From: Christensenella sp. UBA1224
GTDB taxonomy: Bacteria; Bacillota; Clostridia; Christensenellales; Aristaeellaceae
Reading direction: 5' to 3'
DNA: 13,755 bases
Assembly (NCBI GenBank): GCA_002309235.1
Contig: DBXA01000003.1
Location: forward strand, 1-13,755
In this document: positions 1-6,851 of the stretch, piece by piece
How positions within the stretch are numbered: the stretch's first letter is position 1
Layout of the letters: each line of letters begins with the position of its first letter
Notes under the pieces: model-generated
The model's database searches: none
What the model saw: the letters and a program-made list of their open reading frames with translations, nothing else
What the model was told of the DNA's origin: nothing
Position numbers and translations under genes: made by a program

Positions 1-2394
1 GCGGATGTGCTGTACCGCTTCACGCTGTTCACGGGAGACAGCGTGGATGTAACGATCAGCGGAATGGGAATGGGAGCGGGAACGTATACGCTGTCCGCGG
101 ACGTGAGTTCGGAGAGCGAGAACGTGAACGCGAGCTGTTCGATAACGACGTCGGGGCTTGAGGTAACGATAGAGCCGTGCGTGATCACGGTCTATACGGG
201 TTCGGCGAGCAAGATCTACGACGGTCTCCCGCTGATGTGCGAGGACGGCGCGTATATCGAGGGCATACCCAACGATGAGGATATCACGGTCCTTGCGACG
301 GGGGAGATCACGGAGGTCGGGAGCGCAGAGAATACGTATGAGATCGACTGGGGCGATGCGGAGGAGAGCAACTACGCGGTGACGGAGGCTTTGGGAACGC
401 TTGAGATCACCTCCTACGATACGCCTATCGTCTTCACCGCCGGAAGTGCGGAGAAGTATTATGACGGAACGGAGCTCACGGCGCCGGAAGTAGAGGTAAG
501 CGGCATGCCGGAAGGCTTTGAATACGCGGCGGAGGGAACGGGAAGCCAGACGGAGATAGGGTCCGGCACGAACGGCGTGACATATACGATCTGGAACGCC
601 CAGGGAGAGGATGTCACGGAGACGCTCCCGAACGTGAGCGTGGTGGAAGGAACGCTGACGGTCATAGGCTTTGAAGACGAGGTCACCATAACCACGGCTT
701 CCGCGACTAAGATATACGACGGGGAACCGCTGACGGCGGAAGGGGTAACGGTGGAAGGCCTGCCGGAAGGCTTTACCTGCACGGCGAAAGCAACGGGCAG
801 CCAGACGAATGCCGGTGAGAGCTACAACACGCTCAGCGAGTATGCTATCCTGGATGCGCAGGGCAATGACGCTACCCTGGCGTTTACGAATATCACCGAG
901 GAGATCGGAACACTGAAGGTGGAAAGGTATACATTCATCGTCAAAACAGGCGGTACCTTTGCCTATGACGGAACATACCATTACGCGCAGGTTATGCCAA
1001 GAGAAAGCGTGAGCAGTGATGCGTTTGATTTCGGTACCGTCATCCAGAACGACGACGGGAGCGGAAAGATCGTTATGGACTGGGGCGATGAGATCACGTT
1101 CCAGGTCACCTATGGCGGGAAGGATGTAGGCAAGTACGGTGCTAATGCCTTAGTATATAGTAACACCGATAATGTCGGGATTTCAGGCCTTCTCTATGAT
1201 CTGGTTGAGATTACGAAGAACGATATGAAGATCGTCATACACGGTTATAAATATGAAAAGACCTATGACGGAACACCGCTGGAGGCGGATGTATATACTT
1301 TCGACCTGCCGGATGCCTGCGCCTATTCCTGCAGCACCACGGTAGCGAGCCGGACCGAGGCGGGAACTTCCACATTTATGCCTTGTGACTGGATCATCTC
1401 CTGCGGCGGTGTGGATGTGACGGAGAACTTCACGAACGTGACGGCGGAGGCGGGGAGCCTGACGGTAAAACCGCTGGCGCTGAGTATAGACCTGGGCGAT
1501 GAAACCGTGGATTACGATGGCAACTGGCATGCGGGCTCGCCTGAGATCACCTGCTCGAACAGCGGATATACCCTTACGCAGATCGCCAATTCCACGTTCC
1601 AGATCGACTGGGATTGGGGAGATGAGGTGACTTTCAACGTCAGCGGCACCGGCAGGACTGCCGGGAACTATACGCTGACCTGCAGCCGGCTTGGCGGTAC
1701 TGCAGCTTCCAACTATTCGGCGACCTTCACCTCCGGCACTCTCAAGATAGAGAAGGTGAAGATATCCGCAAACCTGCATGGCGATACACTGAACCGTGTA
1801 TTCGGCAACAGAGGGTCGATCATAATCCCCGACCTTACTTACACCAGCGGCGGACACAAAGGAGAATCGATCACCAGGACCAATGGGAGCGGCGTGATCG
1901 GCAATGCGACATCCTACTACACTCTGTTTGACGGGACCCGCCTCACTGTGACCGTAACAGGCGGGAACGATAACAGCGCGGGCAAACACTCCCTGACTGC
2001 TTCGGGTACGCAGTCCGGGTCGTACGATGTGGATAACTTTGAAGTGAAGTTTACCAACGATACCTATACCGTGACGCCCGCTCCCATCACCGTACGGACC
2101 GGATCTGCGAAGATGTACTGGACCGGCGAACCGCTTACCTGGGATGATGCGGAGATCACGGGGCTTGTCGGCGATCCGGATGTAATGTACAGCGAATCGG
2201 ACTACCCGGTTATCACGGCGACCGGCAGCCAGACGGAGATCGGATCGAGCGATAACACGTATTCGATCAGTTGGAACGGCTTTAACAAGAATAACTATAA
2301 AATCACCGAGGACATCGGCACTCTGACTGTGCTCGAGCCGGAGCCCTGGTCGACGGACGATCCGGACCCGTACGTCATCGATTACGGCGGCTGA
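1..2394 (+). CDS. MBG/Ig-like repeat secreted or surface protein (C-terminal part, 5' truncated)
   Basis: The reading frame is open from base 1 (GCG GAT GTG...) to a TGA at 2392-2394, giving 797 residues; the true start lies outside the window. The protein is a string of beta-rich repeats of roughly 80-100 residues. Each opens with a motif like TGSAxKxYDGxPL and closes with GTLTV or GTLKV, which is typical of MBG-type (YDG-containing) Ig-like repeats in large secreted proteins of gut clostridia. The residues are mostly Thr, Gly, Ser, Asp and Glu, with few Lys or Arg. No catalytic motif, membrane segment or LPxTG signal is visible, and the C-terminus is an acidic tail ending in DPYVIDYGG. Any signal peptide, anchor or functional domain must lie upstream. 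An adhesin or extracellular-matrix role is inferred. The gene is convergent with the transporter operon and followed by a strong hairpin. Confidence 0.85.
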   Translation, partial: ADVLYRFTLFTGDSVDVTISGMGMGAGTYTLSADVSSESENVNASCSITTSGLEVTIEPCVITVYTGSASKIYDGLPLMCEDGAYIEGIPNDEDITVLATGEITEVGSAENTYEIDWGDAEESNYAVTEALGTLEITSYDTPIVFTAGSAEKYYDGTELTAPEVEVSGMPEGFEYAAEGTGSQTEIGSGTNGVTYTIWNAQGEDVTETLPNVSVVEGTLTVIGFEDEVTITTASATKIYDGEPLTAEGVTVEGLPEGFTCTAKATGSQTNAGESYNTLSEYAILDAQGNDATLAFTNITEEIGTLKVERYTFIVKTGGTFAYDGTYHYAQVMPRESVSSDAFDFGTVIQNDDGSGKIVMDWGDEITFQVTYGGKDVGKYGANALVYSNTDNVGISGLLYDLVEITKNDMKIVIHGYKYEKTYDGTPLEADVYTFDLPDACAYSCSTTVASRTEAGTSTFMPCDWIISCGGVDVTENFTNVTAEAGSLTVKPLALSIDLGDETVDYDGNWHAGSPEITCSNSGYTLTQIANSTFQIDWDWGDEVTFNVSGTGRTAGNYTLTCSRLGGTAASNYSATFTSGTLKIEKVKISANLHGDTLNRVFGNRGSIIIPDLTYTSGGHKGESITRTNGSGVIGNATSYYTLFDGTRLTVTVTGGNDNSAGKHSLTASGTQSGSYDVDNFEVKFTNDTYTVTPAPITVRTGSAKMYWTGEPLTWDDAEITGLVGDPDVMYSESDYPVITATGSQTEIGSSDNTYSISWNGFNKNNYKITEDIGTLTVLEPEPWSTDDPDPYVIDYGG
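172..2334 (+). repeat. Tandem MBG/Ig-like protein repeats, two alternating kinds
   Basis: Eight full repeat units can be placed by their protein pattern, after the tail of a ninth at the 5' edge. Approximate starts are 172, 415, 669, 925, 1222, 1471, 1753 and 2083. The units at 172, 415, 669, 1222 and 2083 are one kind (TGSAxKxYDGxPL start, ATGSQTE or similar in the middle). The units at 925, 1471 and 1753 are a second kind, with a WGDEVTFxV-like strand in the middle and no TGSQT. The units at 415 and 669 are most alike, sharing PEGF and GSQT segments. The stretch around GGCAGCCAGACGGAGAT near 540 recurs almost unchanged near 2224. Boundaries are by eye. Confidence 0.75.
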
Positions 2395-2437
2395 CGAGGG
2401 AAAAGGATATTCCCGGCTGAACAACAGTCATGCCAAA

Positions 2438-2487
2438 CAGCAAGCAGGAAGGCCCAGGGCGATCGCCTGGGGCCTTCCTGCTTGCTG
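2438..2487. terminator. Long hairpin between convergent genes, probable bidirectional terminator
   Basis: An 18-bp perfect stem (arms 2438-2455 and 2470-2487) encloses a 14-base loop that itself contains the palindrome GGCGATCGCC. It lies 43 bases after the stop of the MBG-repeat gene and about 190 bases after the stop of the DppF-type gene on the other strand. On the minus strand it is followed by TTTGG, a weak U-tract; on the plus strand there is none. The remaining bases between the two genes (2488-2678) hold no gene that I recognise, only a small CCCGA/TCGGG hairpin at 2631-2646 and the palindrome TATAGTACTATA at 2490-2501. Confidence 0.6.
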
Positions 2488-2508
2488 CGTATAGTACTAT
2501 ATGCTGCT
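2442..2508 (-). repeat. Copy 1 of a dispersed terminator-type repeat
   Basis: These 67 bases align with 13689-13755, also 67 bases, with one base gained and one lost in the loop. The shared parts are the AAGC-GGAA arm, GGGCGATC-CCT, GGGGCCTTCC, GCTTGCTGCG and then GCTGCT after 13 diverged bases. In copy 1 both arms pair perfectly. It is placed on the minus strand because copy 2 works as a terminator there. Confidence 0.65.
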
Positions 2509-2678
2509 TTTTGCGAAACTGCCTGAGAGATCCGTCGTCCGGCAGTGACAGGAAAAACCGTATCGCCGGAAATGAAAACAAAAGCAAATTATGACGCGGT
2601 TCCAGGTTTATCTCCTGACGCCTGATAGCACCCGATAGAACTCGGGCACTGTCTTCGGCAACAAAGCTGCGGTACTTC

Positions 2679-3644
2679 TCATAAAGGCGCGGCACCGACA
2701 GAGCAGGAAGTGAGATGCGTAGGGGAAACCGCGACCAGACGGTGCTCTTTGGTCCGGCATTCGGGGCAGGCGTTCGGACAGCGCCCCTGGAAACGACAGC
2801 CCTGCGGGAGGTCGATGGGATTTGGAACATCGCCCTGCAGGCGGATACGAACGCGGCGTGCTTCCGCATCGGGATCCGCAAGCTGGATCGAGGAAAGCAA
2901 AGCGCGCGTGTAAGGGTGCTGCGGGTGATCATAGAGATCATCCGCTTCCGCAAGCTCGATGATTTGGCCCAGATACATGACGGCAATGCGGTCCGAGACG
3001 TATTTCACCATGGCCAAGTCATGCGATATAAAGAGAAGCGTCAGGCCCATTCTGGCCTGGATCTCCTTGAGCAGCGTCACAATCTGTGCCTGAATGGAGA
3101 CATCCAGGGCAGATGTGGGTTCGTCGCATACGATAAATGCAGGATCCAAGGCAAGGGCACGGGCGATGCCGATGCGCTGACGCTGACCGCCGGAAAATTC
3201 GTGCGGAAAGCGATTGGCATGTTCCGGGTTGAGTCCCACGAGTTCCAGCATGCTGTCAACGCGATCGTTCTGTTCCCTGGCGGTACCGAGACGGTGCGCC
3301 TTCATGCCCTCCCGGACGATTTCCCGGACGGTCATGCGGGGGTCCAGGGAGGAATAGGGGTCCTGAAAGATCATCTGGGTCTCCCTTTGGAAGCGTTTCC
3401 GATCGGAGAAGCTCATGCGGGCAACATCGTGCCCGCGGTAGAGTACAGATCCGGAGGATATTGGCACGATCCCCTTTACGGCGCGCCCCAGGGTCGTTTT
3501 GCCGCAGCCGGATTCGCCGACCAGCCCCATCGTCTCTCCACGGAAAATGGACAGATCGACATGGCTTACAGCCTCAAGAGTGCGTTTTCCGTCCAATGGG
3601 AACGAAACGCAAAGATCCCGGATCTCAATCATTTTTTCTGCCAT
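2679..3644 (-). CDS. Peptide ABC transporter ATP-binding protein, DppF/OppF type
   Basis: A 321-residue cytoplasmic ATPase of the importer, expected to pair with the DppD-type ATPase and hydrolyse ATP to drive uptake. Visible motifs are Walker A GESGCGKTT (43-51), the Q-loop in IFQDPYSSLDPR (Q94), signature SGGQRQR (151-157), Walker B and D-loop IVCDEPTSALD (171-181) and H-loop H208 in ISHDLAMV. The C-terminal HPY-type extension has HPYTRALL (243-250) and a cysteine group at 283-296. Length is normal for the family. The start follows AAGGAG (3652-3657) by seven bases, and the gene overlaps the end of the DppD-type gene by 20 bases, which suggests translational coupling. It is the last gene of the importer operon. 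Confidence 0.95.
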   Translation of the reverse strand: MAEKMIEIRDLCVSFPLDGKRTLEAVSHVDLSIFRGETMGLVGESGCGKTTLGRAVKGIVPISSGSVLYRGHDVARMSFSDRKRFQRETQMIFQDPYSSLDPRMTVREIVREGMKAHRLGTAREQNDRVDSMLELVGLNPEHANRFPHEFSGGQRQRIGIARALALDPAFIVCDEPTSALDVSIQAQIVTLLKEIQARMGLTLLFISHDLAMVKYVSDRIAVMYLGQIIELAEADDLYDHPQHPYTRALLSSIQLADPDAEARRVRIRLQGDVPNPIDLPQGCRFQGRCPNACPECRTKEHRLVAVSPTHLTSCSVGAAPL

Positions 3645-4860
3645 GCTTTTTCTCCTTATCAGCCTCGAAAAGTTCCCTTTGCGCCGCGGCGCGCGGATCG
3701 TACAGCCAACAGTGGACCGTGTGGCCGTTTTTGTCCGTCAAGGGCGGCTGATTTGCTTTACAGACCGCCATGCAGTACGAGCAGCGCGTACTGAATGGGC
3801 AGCCTGCGGGCATATGGTCCAGATTGGGCGGGCTGCCGGGGATGGTAGAAAGCTTCCTGCTCCGGGGCAGATCCAGGCGCGGGGCTGCTTCCATCAGGCC
3901 GAGGGTGTAAGGATGCAGAGTTTCATAAAAGATCTGGCGTGTCGTGCCCTGCTCCATGAACTGTCCGCCGTACATGACGCCTATGCGGTCAGCGCAGGAG
4001 GCGACCGTACCGAGATCATGCGTGATCAGGATAATGCTGGTCTGCAGGCTGCGGATGAGTTCGGCCAGAAGATCCAGGATCTCCGCCTTGATGGTAACAT
4101 CCAGAGCTGTGGTAGGCTCGTCCGCGATGACAAGGCGGGGCCTGCAGGAGAGCGCCATGGCGATCATCACGCGTTGGCGCATCCCGCCGCTGCATTGAAA
4201 GATATACTGCTCCATGCGTTTTTCCGGATCAGGGATCTTTACCCTTGCCAGAAGGTTCACAGCCTCTTGCCTTGCCTGTTCTTTGGAGTAAGTGCCGCGT
4301 TCAAGGAGCCAGCGTTCGACTCCTTCCCGCGCGTTGTTCCCGCCTAGAAACCTCGACAGCTCCGCACTGTCCCGCTCCAGGCGCTCCCCGCCGGATCGCA
4401 GGTTCCTCTGGAGCCATTTTTCCAGTTTGTCCGGTTCCTCTCTGAGAGGCAGTATCTCTCCTGCCAGCGCGCGGGCATCGGCGCGCGTCATGCGCAGGTG
4501 CTCCAGGAGCATCTCCGTGATCTGATCGCCGATGCGCATCGTGGGATTGAGGGCGGTCATGGCATCCTGGAAGATCACGCTGATCTCTCTTCCGCGCACT
4601 CGCTGGAGCTGGCTCTCCGTGAGGCGCATAAGATCGCGCCCGCAGAACCATACTTCGCCGGCGTCGATCTGTCCGGGCGGGGAGGCGATCAAACGCAGGC
4701 AGGACTGGGTCAGGACGCTCTTGCCTGAACCGGATTCGCCTACGATAGCCATGATTTCCCGCTCATTTACATGAAAAGAGGCGCCTCGGATAGCTTCCAC
4801 ATTGGTTTTGCCGGAGCGGAAGGAGACGTGCATATCGCGTACATCAAGGAGTTTTTCCAT
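3625..4860 (-). CDS. Peptide ABC transporter ATP-binding protein, DppD/OppD type, with a large insert
   Basis: This ATPase of the peptide importer has 411 residues, roughly 70-80 more than is usual. Motifs in order are Walker A GESGSGKS (41-48), the Q-loop in VIFQDAMTALNP (Q98), signature CSGGMRQR (223-230), Walker B RLVIADEPTTALD (242-254) and H-loop H281 in LITHDLGTV. The oligopeptide C-terminal domain has HPYTLGLM (316-323) and PGSPPNL (341-347), followed by cysteines 354, 360, 363, 367 and 384, the type of cluster reported to hold Fe-S in some DppD proteins. The extra length lies between the Q-loop and the signature, about residues 133-198, and is charged and probably helical. An alternative ATG at 4887 overlaps the permease stop (ATGA) but lacks a clear ribosome binding site; the start at 4860 has GAAGGG five bases upstream. 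Confidence 0.92.
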   Translation of the reverse strand: MEKLLDVRDMHVSFRSGKTNVEAIRGASFHVNEREIMAIVGESGSGKSVLTQSCLRLIASPPGQIDAGEVWFCGRDLMRLTESQLQRVRGREISVIFQDAMTALNPTMRIGDQITEMLLEHLRMTRADARALAGEILPLREEPDKLEKWLQRNLRSGGERLERDSAELSRFLGGNNAREGVERWLLERGTYSKEQARQEAVNLLARVKIPDPEKRMEQYIFQCSGGMRQRVMIAMALSCRPRLVIADEPTTALDVTIKAEILDLLAELIRSLQTSIILITHDLGTVASCADRIGVMYGGQFMEQGTTRQIFYETLHPYTLGLMEAAPRLDLPRSRKLSTIPGSPPNLDHMPAGCPFSTRCSYCMAVCKANQPPLTDKNGHTVHCWLYDPRAAAQRELFEADKEKKHGRKND

Positions 4861-4865
4861 GCCTG

Positions 4866-4871
4866 CCCTTC
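4866..4871 (-). promoter_or_regulatory. Ribosome binding site deciding the DppD-type start
   Basis: GAAGGG on the minus strand, five bases before the ATG at 4860. The in-frame ATG nine codons upstream (4887) has no comparable site, so the shorter protein is preferred. Confidence 0.55.
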
Positions 4872-4883
4872 TTTCGATAGAGG

Positions 4884-5801
4884 TCATTTTCGGAGTTTTG
4901 GATCGAGTGCATCGCGCAGACTGTCACCAAGCAGCTGGATACACAGCATCGTCAGTGCCAGTACGATCGAAGGTGCGATCAGCTGCCACGGATGGCGAAA
5001 GCGCACTTCCATGCCGGTGCGGATAAGGCTGCCCCAGCTGACATCGCCTGAACCCATGCCGATGAAGCTGAGAAAAGCCTCCGAGAACATGGCTTGCGGT
5101 ATTGCCAGGGTGAAGGAGACGATCACGACTCCCAGCGTATTCGGGATAAGATGCCGGAAGAGGATCGAGGCGGTGGAGACTCCTGTTGACTGTGCTGCGA
5201 GCACATAATCCTCGGTCTTGAGCTGGAGGATCTGGCCTCGTACCAGACGTGCCGTATTCAGCCAGCCCGTGACTACCAGCGCAAATATGATCGTATAGAT
5301 GCTTGAGCCCATGATTAGCCGTACGACCAAAACGATCACCATGTAGGGGATTGAAATGAACACATCCACCGTGCGCATGAGGAACTGGTCGACTTTTCCG
5401 CCGGCGTATCCGGAAATCGCGCCTACGATTACGCCGATCAGTGTCTGGAGCACAGCGGAGACAAAACCAACCTTGAAGGAGGTCTGCCCGCCTTTCCACA
5501 TCTTCGTGAAGAAATCGTGTCCGAACTTATCGGCGCCAAGCCAGTATTCCGCTGAGGGTTTATGGTTGATCGCCTCGTCAACGATACCGGTTATCGGGCG
5601 GGGCGAAAAGGCAGGGACAAGGAAACAGCATGCGATGATCAGAGCCAGCAGGATGCTGAATACGATCACGGAGGGCGTTCTCCAGAATCGACGCGCCACC
5701 TCTGCGCTATAGGAAATGTGAGGCTGATTGCTTATCTGCTCATCGTCGGCGCAGGGCTCGGAACGGAAGAGTTCGTCTATATTCACGTTTTCACTTTGCA
5801 T
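4884..5801 (-). CDS. Peptide ABC transporter permease, DppC/OppC type
   Basis: A 305-residue inner-membrane permease that pairs with the DppB-type protein to form the peptide channel. It has a hydrophilic N-terminus (about 1-42), a first membrane helix (about 43-66), then the DppC hallmark WLGADKFGHDFFTKMW (87-102), which stands for the usual LGTDxxGRDxxS pattern. Helices follow from about 112, 153, 171, 224 and 275. The EAA coupling loop that docks on the ATPase is at about 197-224 (EDYVLAAQSTG...RHLIPNTLG). The C-terminus LGDSLRDALDPKLRK is the family ending. The ATG at 5801 was chosen because AAGGGAG (5810-5816) precedes it; longer frames to 6011 would run through the neighbouring permease gene. 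The gap from that gene is 14 bases. Confidence 0.94.
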   Translation of the reverse strand: MQSENVNIDELFRSEPCADDEQISNQPHISYSAEVARRFWRTPSVIVFSILLALIIACCFLVPAFSPRPITGIVDEAINHKPSAEYWLGADKFGHDFFTKMWKGGQTSFKVGFVSAVLQTLIGVIVGAISGYAGGKVDQFLMRTVDVFISIPYMVIVLVVRLIMGSSIYTIIFALVVTGWLNTARLVRGQILQLKTEDYVLAAQSTGVSTASILFRHLIPNTLGVVIVSFTLAIPQAMFSEAFLSFIGMGSGDVSWGSLIRTGMEVRFRHPWQLIAPSIVLALTMLCIQLLGDSLRDALDPKLRK

Positions 5802-5815
5802 GTTCAACTCTCCCT

Positions 5816-6748
5816 TCAGCGCTTTAGGCGGATTCGCGGATCGATCAGGCCGTAAAGGATATCCACAACCAGATTTGCCGCTACGAGGAACGTGCCGAAA
5901 AGCACGGTCAATCCCATGACAAGACCGTAATCGCGGTTGGATATGGATTCCACGTAATAACCGCCAAGGCCTTTGATATTGAAGATGGATTCCACAACAA
6001 ACGTGCCGCATAGGAGCGAAGCTGTGATCGGCCCGAGGATCGTGACTACGGGCAGAAGGGCGTTGCGCACCTGATGCCTGAGCATGATGCGCCGTTTCTT
6101 CAGGCCTTTGGATCGCGCGGTCTTAATATAGTCTGCATTCTCGACTTCCACGAGTGAGGTGCGCATGAGCCTTGCGATCGTGGCAATGGGACTGAGCGAT
6201 AGGCATATCGTTGGAAGGATCATCTCTTTTGGTGTGGAGAAACCGGTTGTCGGCAGCCAGCCGAGCATATTGCCGAAGACGGTAACACTTATGGTAGCTA
6301 CGACGAATGACGGAACGGATATACCCACAAGCGACAGCCCGATGACGGCTTTGTCAAGTGCTTTGCCGCGGTTGAGGCCTGACATCGTGCCCAGGGCGAT
6401 ACCCATCGGTACAGAGAAGATCAGCGCGCACAGGCCAAGCCTCATGGACTGGGGCAGGCCGTTTCCGGTAGCCGGGTCTAGGATCATAGTCGTGATCTTG
6501 CGGCCGGGATTGGCAATGGATTCACCCAGATCCAGGTGAGCCATGTTTTTCAGATACATGAGATACTGTTCGAAAACGGGCTTGTCGAGGCCATAATGCG
6601 CGAAGAGCTTCGCCCGGGCTTCTGCGGTGATGTTCGGATCGGCGAAGAGGCCGTTCGGTACCAGCTTAAGAAGGAAAAATGTCACTGTCGCCAGGACGAA
6701 GACGGTGATCGCCGCAATCAGTACGCGCCGGACCACATATTTGAGCAT
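5816..6748 (-). CDS. Peptide ABC transporter permease, DppB/OppB type
   Basis: A 310-residue inner-membrane permease. It starts MLKYVVRRVLIAAITVFVLA, the usual DppB opening with an N-terminal helix (about 8-30). An extracellular segment follows with the family pattern HYGLDKPVFEQYLMYL (51-66) and LDLGES (72-77). Further helices begin near 103, 136, 177, 232 and 281. The EAA loop that contacts the ATPase is at about 203-230 (ENADYIKTARSKGL...RHQVRNALLP). The C-terminus is LIDPRIRLKR. Length is normal for the family. The start is preceded by an AGAGAGGA-type ribosome binding site. It follows the binding-protein gene after 103 bases that contain a hairpin. Confidence 0.95.
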   Translation of the reverse strand: MLKYVVRRVLIAAITVFVLATVTFFLLKLVPNGLFADPNITAEARAKLFAHYGLDKPVFEQYLMYLKNMAHLDLGESIANPGRKITTMILDPATGNGLPQSMRLGLCALIFSVPMGIALGTMSGLNRGKALDKAVIGLSLVGISVPSFVVATISVTVFGNMLGWLPTTGFSTPKEMILPTICLSLSPIATIARLMRTSLVEVENADYIKTARSKGLKKRRIMLRHQVRNALLPVVTILGPITASLLCGTFVVESIFNIKGLGGYYVESISNRDYGLVMGLTVLFGTFLVAANLVVDILYGLIDPRIRLKR

Positions 6749-6800
6749 ATTTCCGTTTCCTCTCTTTCGCGTGTCCGATGAGCATAAGATGGAATGAGAA

Positions 6801-6831
6801 GCCGGGAAGGAGTTTTAAGTCCCTTCCCGGC
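6801..6831 (-). promoter_or_regulatory. Intercistronic hairpin between the binding-protein and permease genes
   Basis: A perfect 10-bp GC-rich stem (GCCGGGAAGG 6801-6810 with CCTTCCCGGC 6822-6831) and an 11-base loop lie 20 bases after the stop of the binding-protein gene. On the minus strand it is followed by CTTCTCATTCC, not a T-run, so it is not a good intrinsic terminator. Such hairpins commonly protect the upstream message or cause partial termination, which would let more binding protein than permease be made. That role is inferred. Confidence 0.7.
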
Positions 6832-6851
6832 GAGGGGCAAAACAGAAGGCT

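Noticed and set aside
1183..2424. Long open frame on the minus strand (413 codons) opposite the MBG-repeat gene
   Set aside because: It lies antisense to a clearly repetitive, family-like protein, is rich in Arg, Ile and Gly without a recognisable domain, and is explained by the GC-rich codon pattern of the plus-strand gene.
2715..3794. Plus-strand open frame (359 codons) across the DppF-type gene
   Set aside because: It is opposite a complete ATPase with all motifs; its translation has no family features.
4861..4887. ATG at 4887 as the DppD-type start (ATGA overlap with the permease stop)
   Set aside because: No ribosome binding site precedes it, and the nine added residues are not family-like; the ATG at 4860 has GAAGGG.
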